Assembly (NCBI RefSeq): GCF_015832195.1
Contig: NC_052027.1
Span: forward strand, 11,838,149 to 11,902,148
DNA length: 64,000 nucleotides
Reading direction: 5' to 3'
DNA from: Motacilla alba alba
Lineage: Eukaryota; Chordata; Aves; Passeriformes; Motacillidae
Translations under genes and position numbers: made by a program
Shown: positions 38,032 through 48,738 of the stretch, one piece after another
How positions within the stretch are numbered: position 1 is the stretch's first letter
Layout: each line of letters begins with the position of its first letter
Notes under the pieces: generated by a model
Seen by the model: only the letters and a program-made list of their open reading frames with translations
Told to the model about the DNA's origin: nothing
Databases searched by the model: none

Positions 38032-38869
38032 TTTATTATAAAGACCAAGACTTCCAAATCTCCTGGTCACAACAGTGTTCATCTGTGAAGTTTATGAGGT
38101 GATAAAGGCCAAGCACTCCAGCAATGCTTGCTGTGACAGACAGGATTTCCTTCGGTCTGGCTTGCAACATCCCAGCTTTCCCGGCTGGTCTGTCACACGC
38201 CAGCAGAGGCAGTTCAGAACCCAGCTGGAGCTCAGCGCGGGGGGCACTGTGTGTGCCACCAGCCTCAGCAGAGCCACACCACACCCAGGGTGGCTGCAAG
38301 CTCCTGGGCAGCAGCCCCCGTGCTTGCTGCTCCCTGGACTGGCAGGGCAGCCGGTGACACTGCCCTACAGGGACCTGCCCAGCACCCCCACTTCCTACAG
38401 CCCTGCACGGACCAGCCCTAACACCACTGGGAGTCACCCAAGCTTCCCACAACCCTTCCTCCCTAGAACCCAGACAGAGTGCAGTACCGGTTTGTAGAGC
38501 AGCCTCCAGAACAGCCATCTGGGACTGTCCAACAAAGGAGAGGGCGTGAGAGTAACAAACAGCCTTGCAGCTCCAGGCTCTTCCCTTCAGGATGTCTGAA
38601 GGGAATTTTCCCATCTCTGCCCACTTGCCTGCAAGGTCACCCAAAGGCTCCTGGAGCAGCCCACGGGGCACCTTCAGCACTGGGGAGGGCCCTGGGTCCA
38701 GCCTCACTCCTCCTGCACTGCACCCAGCCAGGAGCAGCTGAAGCTTCCTGGCACTTGTGACAGAACAAGCAGGCAGTGTGGCATTCCCAAGCAGGGAAAG
38801 GAACCAGACTACAGTATTATCTTCTCCCAGGGTAGGAAAAGACTCTGTCTGAGTGAAGGGCAAACACAC
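38032..38869 (-). other. Unexplained minus-strand open frame ending at a poly(A) signal
   Basis: A 277-codon frame runs on the minus strand from 38869 to 38036, and its TAA abuts and overlaps an AATAAA (complement at 38032-38037). Composition is Leu/Ser/Gly/Pro-rich without a recognisable domain or signal sequence. It may be the far end of a long H2A 3' UTR, a separate non-coding RNA, or chance. I do not call it a gene. Confidence 0.2.
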
Positions 38870-39824
38870 AGTCTGGCAGTGGTCCTGTCTGGTGCTTCAC
38901 TAGTCCTTCCCCTTGGAGAGCACAGAGCCCAGGCACCACAGAGCCTGCCAGATTCCGTGAGTTTGGTGAGGTGACAAGACACGGCACATTTAAGAGCATT
39001 CAACAGGGAACCAGTTTAATCAGATATCAGGTTTGCACCATTCTTTTCAGAATCACAAGTTCTGCATTTTTCTAAGAAATACAAAGCACTCTCAGGTTTA
39101 CAGAATGCTGGTCCTGGAGAAAACAAGAGGGAGAGAACAAGACACTAGGATACAGACACTAGGATACTGGGCAGCAGAAAGGAAACTGCTCATCCCCACC
39201 TCGCCGACGGCAACAGCCCCTGCAGGAGGCAGAGAGATCCCAGGGGGTCTGTGCTGCTGCAGTGGGGCTGTGCCCTGCTGTCCCCACCCACCGAGGTCAG
39301 GATACCCCAGAGGAACGGTAGGACACCTGCACACCCCCATCGGCACGACAGCAACGCACACACGGCTCCCACGTACCCGAATGAAAAACCCCTGCATTGA
39401 GCCAGCTGACAAGCATCCAGGTTCATCTACTCTAGGTAACATTAAACTCAGATCCAGGGTAAATTACTTCATCCACAAGATTAACAGCTGATTCAATAGG
39501 TTGAACACATGCTACTTACAGCACATAAATAGAAGATACTCTTTTTTTTTTTTTGTCTTAAAAACGTGTGATGAAGGTCTAGCTCCGACTGCCTCGACAC
39601 TGCTGCATGCACACGACTATCGGCCTCACAGAAGCGGCTGCGCTGGGCAGCAGGAAAGCTGTCTCTGCATCACCTATTCACGGGGTCACGGGACAGCCAG
39701 CCTGCCCCCATGCTCAACATTAGCCACACAGCCAGGAAATAAATATGGCACGAGCCAGGAGTGGGCTTTAATACAAACTCTAGTGGTTTTCAAAAGAAAT
39801 ATTAATCCATAAAGGGTTACAGTT

Positions 39825-40840
39825 TACAGATATCATCATCACTTTATTTCTCAGAGCCAGAAATAGTGCCGAACAAACAAACAACAACAAAAAAGAGACA
39901 GAGTATGTAATTTCCAGAAGTGCAACCAGGGTACAGGGTAGCTCTCAGCGAGACGAAGGGCTTCTGCAGCTGGGAGAGGAGGGGAGCCATGGCAGAAGAT
40001 GGCAGCTCCCGCTCCCGGCGGGCGCCTGACCTTGCGACGCTCTCCGAGGGGATTTGTCACCGCAGCCTCCACCCCACCCTGCTACCGGGACCCACGGCAT
40101 GTGGGAACACCGAGTACCCCAGCACCCACCGAGCCAGGGAGCTGCAAGGAGGTGACTTTACAGGGATGTACCCAAAAATAGAGACCTTAAAATAAATAGG
40201 ACTAAAGCTTCTTTACAGTAGGCAATGCACTAGTTTAACCATGAACAAAACTAAGACTAACAGCCACTTCTTGCCAATGGAGAAACTTTTTCTCCTCTTC
40301 ACGTTTTCCAGCCCCCTGCCCTCGCAGCTGCAGTGCGGCCAGGATGGCATTGCTGAGGATGGAGGCGGGGGCACGGCGGCAGCGGGTACACACCAGAGCG
40401 AGCAGGGCCAGCTGGGGGGGCCCTGAACAGTCCCGGGGCTGGCGGGGGGGACAGGCAGCCGGGGGTGCCCGCGTCCATCCCTTTGCCAGCCGCAACAATC
40501 CTCAGCAGCTACCAGCAGCTCTGCACCGTGACCTATCCACACGGCTCCAGATGTCACCACTGCCAACAACTGCGATGCAGCTGCCTCCTCCAAAACCACT
40601 TCTTCCAGAGGGAAGAGAGGCAGAGTGGGGGCACAAGCAGGGTCTGACTTCACCCATGCTCAGCCAGCACCCCGCCACAGCCCAGGCCAGAGGGGCTAGT
40701 GAAGGGCTGGTGGGGCGCTGCCAGGGCTCACCACCCGGCCAGGGCTGAGGGGCAGGACGGGGAACCGCAGCCCCACCGGGAGGAGAGGCGAGGCAGTGGT
40801 GAGAAGGGAGCTGGGGGCAGGGGGACGGGGGGGGCAGCGC
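39825..40840 (-). other. Probable 3' UTR of the H2A gene
   Basis: Downstream of the H2A stop on the minus strand there is no histone-type stem-loop and purine-rich element. The first AATAAA (complement TTTATT at 39843-39848) comes about 1 kb on; another lies at 38032-38037. The transcript is therefore probably polyadenylated, with a 3' UTR of about 1 kb or, less likely, 2.8 kb. Confidence 0.5.
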
Positions 40841-41254
<414 letters not shown>

Positions 41255-41287
41255 TCAAGCAGCGCCGCGCACAGAGGGTCCCGGCGC

Positions 41288-41358
41288 CTGCGGGGAGACA
41301 AACGCCGTTACACCGCGCGGGGGCCGCGCCGTCCCCGCCCGCGCCGCGCCGCCCTTAC
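41288..41358 (-). other. 71-bp intron in the H2A 5' UTR
   Basis: On the minus strand, CTGCG|GTAAGG (donor GT at 41358-41357) is followed 71 bp later by a pyrimidine-rich acceptor TTTGTCTCCCCGCAG| (AG at 41289-41288), 66 nt before the ATG. Both sites fit consensus and the length is near the minimum for bird introns. The splice is inferred, not proven. Confidence 0.5.
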
Positions 41359-41399
41359 CGCAGGAGCCGCCGCCGCTCCGCGCTGCGCGCCGCCCGCCG

Positions 41400-41540
41400 C
41401 CGCACTGCCCGGCCCGCCGCGCCGCGCCGCCGATATCGCCGCCCGCCCGCCGCGCCCCATTGGCCGCCGCCGCTGCCGCCACGGCGCCCATTGGCCACCG
41501 CGCCAATCCCTGATTTGCATAGGGCTCCCGGCGCCCCGGC
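41400..41540 (-). promoter_or_regulatory. H2A promoter with octamer and CCAAT boxes
   Basis: On the minus strand ATGCAAAT (complement at 41513-41520) is followed by CCAAT-type boxes in both directions (ATTGG/CCAAT complements at about 41457-41462, 41489-41494 and 41503-41507) in a CpG-rich setting. Octamer plus CCAAT is the arrangement of histone H2A/H2B promoters. No TATA box is evident. A divergent H2B would be expected on the plus strand after 41540 if this were a replication-dependent pair, but none is there. Confidence 0.6.
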
Positions 41541-42939
41541 CCCGCCACGGGCCGGCGCCCAGCGCGGGCGGCGACGCGGCTCTGCCCGCCCCGGCCCGCC
41601 CCGCTCCCTGCGCCCCGCACGCTGCTCCGGGCGGCTCCGGAACGAGCTGGGGAGAGGGGTGTTGGCCCGAGCGCCCGTGGGTGTCGCGGCAGCTGAGCCC
41701 GTTTGCCTTGCCCAAACCCGTGGCCCCTTCCTCGGCCTGCGGGATGTCTCTCCCGGGAGGACGCCAAAGTCTGCGGGCGAGGGCGATGCCATAAGGAAAG
41801 AACCCCCGATAGGGAGGACAACCCCCAGCGAGTACCACCCGCCCCTGTCTCCTCACGTATCAAAGGGGAAAGTTTCTCCCAAATCAGTTTCTGTGGACAG
41901 GCTGGGTTGATTGTGGTCATCTCTGCACCAGGTTAGAGGAACTGCCTCAAATAGCCTTGGGCAAGCAGCCAGACTCCAGTTTAAAGGTGATGTAGCACAG
42001 CAATAACACATCCTCATTAAACACTCAGCGTGGGGGGTTTTGGGGGTTTTTTGGTGATGCTGCTGGTGCTTACAGTCTGAAGGGAGATGACCTGTACCCT
42101 GTGCCTTTGCATCACCCCTGCATCCCCAGGGGAAGGATTATGTTCTCCAGAGCTGGGAAAGTTGAGTATCCCCCCACTCGTGCTCAGCATCTTCACTCCC
42201 TCCACAGCAACTGGAGACCTGAAATGAATTCCAGATGAGCTGGTGACCTTTAGAAAAGCTTCATCTGCAGTTAGCACTGACTAGGCTGGGGCAGCTGAGC
42301 AGCTCATCCTGGAGCAGCGAGGGGCAGGCAGGGAGAGAAACCTCCCGTTGTGGCTCCTGCAAGGACAGGCATCAAGGTGACAGTGCCAGCAGACGAAAGT
42401 CTATTCTGCCACGAGCTGCTAATACAGTGATTCTCTTGCCTCAAGTGATGGTGACAGCAATGAGGAGCCAGCTAGCAACAGGCTTTCTGGACAGAAATCC
42501 TAATCCCACCCCAGCTTCCCCTAAGTCATGAAACCAGCGCTCAGCTGCCTCCGTAGCACGCGAGGGATTCAGAGGCGGATTTCATTCCAAGAGCACTTGG
42601 GTCTCCCCAGGTGTCCATCCTGTGGCTCCTGCCCTGGCTCTGCTGTCCCTCCCCAGGGACAAGCCTCAGCTACAGCCACCCCTGCAGCTCCCCAGGGACA
42701 GATGACTCTAGAGGAGCCCCAGAATCAACCTCCAGGGAATGAATATTCACCACTGGCAAATGGACATGATCCACCAACATGGCCTTGGAGAGCTCAGACC
42801 CTGAGAGCTCCGCAGTGGGTATGTGGTTTGCTCCTCAGCAGATGGAGAGGAGGTACAAGCTCTGCCTGCAAAACAGGAGCACTAGGGCTGCAGTGGGCAA
42901 GAGGGCACAGACACACACACGGACCAGGGCACGGCCCAG
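41541..42939. other. Intergenic sequence between H2A and HMCES
   Basis: CpG-rich up to about 41800, then ordinary unique sequence. No exon or known repeat was recognised. Confidence 0.45.
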
Positions 42940-43873
42940 CCAGCCAGTGAAGCCCATTTTATTGTTCCCAACACAAAGGAAGTACTGACATCTAGCAAGG
43001 ATTTCAGTGTGTAAGGCTTTTGGTCTGTAACATCTGGCTGTGTTTACAAAATCCCTGACCTCAAAAACAACGGCCCTATGCTGTTCTGTAATGGCACTTA
43101 GGTTATCTGGGCTCTAATGACTGGCCTTTCCAAATAAGGCAGAGCGCATCCCTCCCCAGATCAAGGAAATCCTCTCTAAGTCTTCAAATCCCATTAACAA
43201 AATGATTGTACAAACAACGTGACAGACACACTGTTCCACAGCACGGAAACCTAAGCCAAGTCCAGCTCCTCCCGGGTGCCACTTGAACATCTCCCTGTTC
43301 AGGAGCCACGAATGCTCAGAGCAATGCTGGGGCAGAGCAGGGTGGATCTGGCAGATCTTCCCAGCCTGGGGCTTCCTCATAACATTTACTGCTTGCTCCT
43401 CAGCACTGCAGCCATCTTTTGAGGGCAAGAGCATTAGAAAGGAATTTGTACAGAATCAGTGTGGAATTAAGTGGAAAAGAGGTATAAGTTTAACAGCAAA
43501 AGAAGGGAAGAGAAAACCAAACAGAAAGAGACATGAACTATGAACATTGTCAGGAGGCAGAAGCTATTCCTCCCTAGCAGGCTGAGATGCTTCTCAGGGT
43601 TCTCAGGGCTTGCCTCCCTGCATGACTGGCAGGGAGGGAGGCCACAACAGGTTATATTCACTCCCATCAGCACAAGACAAAGCCAAAATCTTTACAGACA
43701 TCAACCTTTAACAAAACACAAACAAGAGAGACAACAACCTAGAGCAGCAGATCAACACCTGAGAGGCCTGGATGATTTCAACACCAGTCTGCAAAGCCTT
43801 CCAAAAATACCATTTCTCACCCTGCTTAGGAAAATCAGGGGTAAAAGAGATGGCCAGCCATCTCAGCTGGTGC
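42940..43873 (-). other. HMCES: HMCES 3' UTR
   Basis: This runs from the stop at 43874-43876 to about 20 bases past AATAAA (complement TTTATT at 42958-42963), the first canonical signal downstream, giving a UTR of about 0.93 kb. Confidence 0.65.
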
Positions 43874-46800
43874 CTAAGCCTTGTGCTTCTTCGCAGCTGG
43901 CTGTCCCTGCTTCCCCAGCCACTGCTGCAGGACATCTGCGCTGGTTTTCTTGGGTGAAGGGCTGTGGATGAACTGACTTGTCCACTTGGGCAAATCGTTT
44001 TCTTTCTTCTTCTGGGGAGAGCCCTCTTGGGAGCTTTTTAACCAGCTCAGCATCACTTTGTTGCTTGGGGTGGCTTTCACCTCCTGCATAGACAAAAGAG
44101 AGTGTGAGAGAAGTCAGAAGCACAGAGAGAGCAGGACAGCCAGCCAGCTGCAAGAGCTGCTCCAGAGCAGGATGTGGAGGCTGGAGCAATAGCCCTGCCT
44201 GCAACCAGGCACATCTGTGGGAGGTTTCCCAGACTGCTGTGAACAGGCTTGTTCCAAGACCCATTTCACATGGAATTTGCCTCATTTGGCAGCAAAATCC
44301 TGGCATGGGCTGACAGTTTTATTTCTGGAAGCAGAGGGAAGGGAATCTGTCCAGGGCTCGGCACTCCAGCATCAAGCACGGGCACGCTCTGCAGACATTG
44401 CCTACTGCCACTCCTCCTGCAGCCTGGCAGCTCTGACCCAGCTCAGAGACATCATCGTGGCTGAGCTCCCCCCTGCCAAGCCCCCACCAGCACCCACCTT
44501 CTTGGTTCCCAGCTCGATGGGTGCAACACACTCGGGCGTGTTGTTGCGGATGTTGTTGACGAAGGTGGACACTGGGTGGAAAACAATGTTCTCTGTGGGC
44601 TGGATGAGTTTAACAGCTTCTTGGGTTGGCACTTCAGCAAAGTCCAGCCATTTCCTGATGGCTTCGTCCCCATCCAGGATGGCTGGCATCCTAAGGGATA
44701 AGACAGTTGGAGCCAAAGCTCAGCTGCAATATGTCAGTGTGGTGGCAAAAGCCAGACTTGTAAGCTAGCAAGGAGCTGGCATCTTAGGGAAAACAGGGAA
44801 AACTGAAGCAGCAGAATGCTCTTCTGCAAGGCAGAGTGTGCAGTAACTTCACCCAGGTAGCTGATTTGCTGGAAGAGGCAGAGGGGTTGACTGCCAGGCC
44901 CTGGTCAGGCAGGGAGACCAGTTCCAGAAAGTGATCCAATTCCAACTGCCATCCACAGAGCACAAAGATGGTGACTTATGGGAAGGGCATGGGCTGGTGG
45001 CCCAAAATGAGTCAGTAATGCTGTAGCACTTCTGCCCGAGAGCAGGAGGAGGCTGCTGCACTCCATGCCTGCGTGCTGCCAGACTGGTCTAGAGGTGCAG
45101 TTCTCCTACTTCATACCCCTCCACCCCGCAACCCCCTTGCCTGCTCTCACTTGCCTGTGATGGATGAAGCTCACATCCTTAGAAGCATCCACGGTGATGA
45201 TGGTGTAAGTGTACAGCACTTCTCCTCCCCCTGGTGGCTCCCAGCAGTCGAAAATCCCAGCCATAGTAAGCAGCCTCCATCCTTTCCATTCTTCATCTCC
45301 CTCCATCTCCTTGTCCTGCAGGAGAGAGGCCCCATTGTCCTGGTCACCACGGTCAGCCAAAGCAGCACAGATGTGCCAGCGCTGAGGCAGGTCAGTGACT
45401 CAGATCTGAGTCATGAACAGAACTAATCTGAGGCTCTCCAGGAGTCTTTCTGCTGATTTGAGGTGACTCCAGGAGAGGTACCAAGACCCTCATCTTCCCA
45501 CTGGCAAGCCAGTGCTCTCCCTGTCTGAATATCCCAGCCACTGCTTCAGTCAAATGAGAGAGGTAGTGAAACTCCCAGCCCAGTGCCCTGTGAGCCGCAC
45601 TGCCCACCCATGCAAATATCCGGCGCGTGGGGAGCAGTGACCGTGACGGCAGGGACGCTGTGTCACCTCTCACAGCCTGGAGACCGCTGCGATGGGGACC
45701 GCCAGCCGCAGGGGGTGACAGAGTGCCGAGCCCAGCACAGAACACGGCCCTGCTGGGATGAGCAGAGGAGGAGGGAAGCGGGCTTCTCCCCAGGCAGCTG
45801 AAGGGAGCAGGGGCCCAGAGCTGGGTGCAAGGGTTCAGACACTGCAAGGGACTCCATACCATGGCATCCTTGGTCTGGGGGAAGTAAATGAAATAGGGTT
45901 GCTTCCCCGCACTCTGCTGCTGCCACTCATAGAAGCCATCTGCCAGGACCACGCAGCGCTTGCCCTTGAGGAGAGCACCCTGGGGAGAGACAGCACAAGG
46001 GAGCAGTGAACAGCAGCCCCAGGCAGCCTACAATGGCAGAAGGGCTCCTGCAACCACTCGGCCCTCTTGCTCCCTCTCAGGACTTTCCTGAATTGCCCCT
46101 GGGATGCACAAATGCCACCACTAGAGCTGTGTTGAGCTTTACCAGTAACTGCCTTCTCAGCTCTTCCATTTCAGTAAACCCCCAGCTCTGCAGTACAGGG
46201 ACTTGCTCCCCTGTGCAACGGCAAGTGGTGACCAGTCCTTGCCCAGCAGATGTTTCTGCCCTGGTTTTGCTGACTACAGGATTTCTTCAAGCAGGACACA
46301 AAGGTGGCAGCAGCTCACCTTGTAGGAGGACTTGTTCAGCATGGTATCGCTGCGGCAGTTGGAAGTGTTGAACTGCAGCTTGGAGGGGTTGTCCTGTTTG
46401 AACCAGGAGGGCACCAGGCCCCAGCGCATGTCCATGAGGACCCGCTCGGAGGAGTCAGCATCCTTTTGAACAGAGAAACACCTCGGGTCAGAGCAACGTC
46501 ACGGAGACCATGAGCGTCCCCACAGCTTCAGACAGGTGTTTTGGGAAGTTCTGTGGAAATGGCTTTGCCCCCTAAAAGTGGGGATCTGGCCAGCATCTCT
46601 GCAAAGAGAAGCTGGGGCTCACTGCCCCTCCCTCACGAGCCATGCAGAAATAGCCACTAATTAGAACCCTTTGCATATTCTTAACAGCCTTGATGTAGGA
46701 ATTAATCTTCAGCAGAAAGCACATGAGGATTTTGCAGCAATAAAGAACTGTCTCTGAGAGGCTCACCCAACTCTCTGGAAGAATTAACACAGCTTCTTTT

Positions 46801-48393
46801 TAGTGGAAATGGCTGGAGACATGAACTCTGGAGCTCTTGCGTAAACAGCCATGTCAGGCTGGTGTCAAAGTCCTCAAAGCCTCCCTTGGTGACACCAAAA
46901 ATCCCAAAGAGGCAAAAGCCTCATTTTCATTTTAATGATGTGATTTCTGCTAACCTGGTGCACTTTCACTGCTCGTGCTTTGCATATTACCTGCCTTTGG
47001 ACAATGGAAACAGTTTGTGGCTTTCGATTCTCCCCCAGCTTGCTCTCACTTTCTGCCCACAGCTGCCGGCGCTGGCAGCGCCTGCTGGGCCGTTTGCTCC
47101 CAAAGGACAGCAGCAGACAGACTCACAAATACACCCACTGTAGGTGTGTGTACGCAGGGATGTGTACGTTCAGGAGTGGCAAAAAGGGACGCCCTGCACC
47201 GCACCAGCACCCCAAAATCTTGAACAGTGATGGACAACTAAGCAAGTGTCTGCCTGTGACCTGTACCACACTCCCTGCCCCATATTCCTCTGCTCCATCA
47301 GCTCCGTTGCCTGCTCTCAGGGGGATGTGGAAGGAGGAAAGCAGGAAAGGAGGGCATGAGGCTGATGGCATTGCCCACGGCACGCCTGAGTGGTGCCACC
47401 GAGGGTCCCACCTGATCACCAGATTACCCAGAGCACCGGTGCCAGTAACGGCTGCAAAGTGCAGCTGCCCCAGCAGCTGGGGAGGGAGCGCAGAGCGGGT
47501 CCAGATCGGGGTGTTCCGATCGAGCACACCCCGTTTCACCCCGCTGAACGCCAAAGAGCAGCAGTTGGCCAGGCACCCTTTGTGTGTGAAACCAAACGAG
47601 CAGCACCAACAGCCGTAGAGGCTGCCCAGGTTGTTCGGGGGAGGTGGTGTGAGGCTTAAACTATGCGGGACAACAGTCACCACAGGTGTACAGGTACTGT
47701 CCTGCTCCGGAGTTGAGATTGTTTTTTTCCTCTCTGCTCTCTCCTACTACCAACGTGACTTGGACACACGCTGCAGAGTTATGAAATAAATAAATAAATA
47801 AAAATTTAAAAAGGTGCCTCAGGAAGCAAATTAAAACCAGCAGAGCAATTACAGACACTTGCAAAAAAACTCTACCAAGGTTAAGCACTGATACACATTC
47901 TTGCAGAAAACACTGCAAGAAACATAAAACACTGTGGTGGAAGCACGGTACCGATTCCCCTCCTCCTTCTGACCATGTAAATATTAACAAGAAGCGACAT
48001 TTCAGCAATTAGAAAATTCAATACCTGCCACGTACAGCAAAGCGAAACGAAACAAGCCAGCAAAGCACGGCCGTTCAGAGCGAGCCCCTCACCCCCGGGG
48101 AGGCACGGCCTCCTGCCCTCGGCTCCGACTGGAGCCGCAAGATGCCCGGCACCCGCCCGCCGCCGGAGCCGGGACGCGGCCCCGCGGCCGCGGAGCGAGG
48201 GAGGCCGTACCTGGTGGAGGTGGCGGCGGGAGAGCAGCACGGGGCCGCTGGACTGCGGGCCCTTGTTGTAGGAGGGCTGGTAGCGCTCCTGGCGCACCCA
48301 CTCGGGCTGCCGCTGCCGGCCCCGGCGGTCGCGGTAGGCGCAGGCTCGGCGGAGGTTGTCGGCGGCCAGCGAGCAGGCGGTGCGGCCGCACAT
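43874..48393 (-). CDS. HMCES: HMCES, abasic-site processing (SRAP) protein
   Basis: Six coding exons on the minus strand: 48393-48211, 46462-46319, 45979-45860, 45315-45155, 44690-44498 and 44083-43874, giving 336 residues (human 354). HMCES covalently traps abasic sites in single-stranded DNA at forks and takes part in microhomology end joining. The SRAP domain spans about 2-265. Key residues are all present: Cys2 (forms the thiazolidine crosslink after Met removal), Asn96 in FNTSNCRSD, Glu127 in DGFYEW and the catalytic His at 202 in IHHR (human His210). The C-tail is Lys/Ser-rich and ends with a QQWLGKQ segment that may be a PCNA-binding motif, as reported for human. Intron 4 has a GC donor (CACAG|GCAAGT); only that junction keeps frame with RMPAIL. 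Confidence 0.96.
47784..47804. repeat. (AAAT)n short repeat in HMCES intron 1
   Basis: About five AAAT units followed by an A/T-rich stretch. It may be an eroded retroposon tail, but no body was recognised. Confidence 0.8.
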
Positions 48394-48520
48394 CCCGCGG
48401 GGCTCCGGGCACCGCGCTCCGCTCCCGCCCGCCGCGGGGAGGGGCTGCGGCCGGGACGGGGCCGGCCCCCGCCGCGGAAACGCCGGTCCCGCCCCCGACA
48501 CAGCCAGGAAGAGCCACAAC
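48394..48520 (-). promoter_or_regulatory. HMCES: HMCES 5' UTR and promoter, inside the COPG1 3' end
   Basis: CpG-dense sequence with a GC box (GGGGGCGGG on the minus strand, about 48487-48496) lies directly upstream of the HMCES ATG. Only about 130 bp separate that ATG from the COPG1 poly(A) signal, so the HMCES promoter must overlap the COPG1 3' UTR or its termination zone. TSS not determinable. Confidence 0.6.
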
Positions 48521-48525
48521 ACTGC

Positions 48526-48531
48526 TTTATT
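48526..48531 (-). terminator. COPG1: COPG1 poly(A) signal AATAAA
   Basis: The complement TTTATT at 48526-48531 is the first canonical signal after the COPG1 stop (48739-48741), giving a compact 3' UTR of about 230 nt. Cleavage is expected near 48505-48515. Confidence 0.7.
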
Positions 48532-48738
48532 GGAACGACAGCGGCGGGAGGACAGGGAGCGGCGGCTGCGACGCGGGGACAGAGCGCGGCGTAGCCAGAG
48601 ATTAAAAACGTGGTGATTTTATAGACAAAGCCCCAAGTACAGCTGTACTGCAGAGAACACAAAAGCTGCTGTAGTGACCGCGATCCTTATTCTGCTGTCA
48701 GTGGGGGCTCAGAGTTAGGACAGTCCTGGAAGGGGGGT

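Noticed and set aside
40700..40840. Replication-dependent histone 3' stem-loop after H2A
   Set aside because: Searched for the GGCTCTTTTCAGAGCC-type hairpin on the minus strand after the stop and did not find it.
45147..45151. Alternative GT donor four bases downstream in HMCES exon 4
   Set aside because: It would add bases that shift the frame before MPAILDG; the GC donor keeps the conserved protein.
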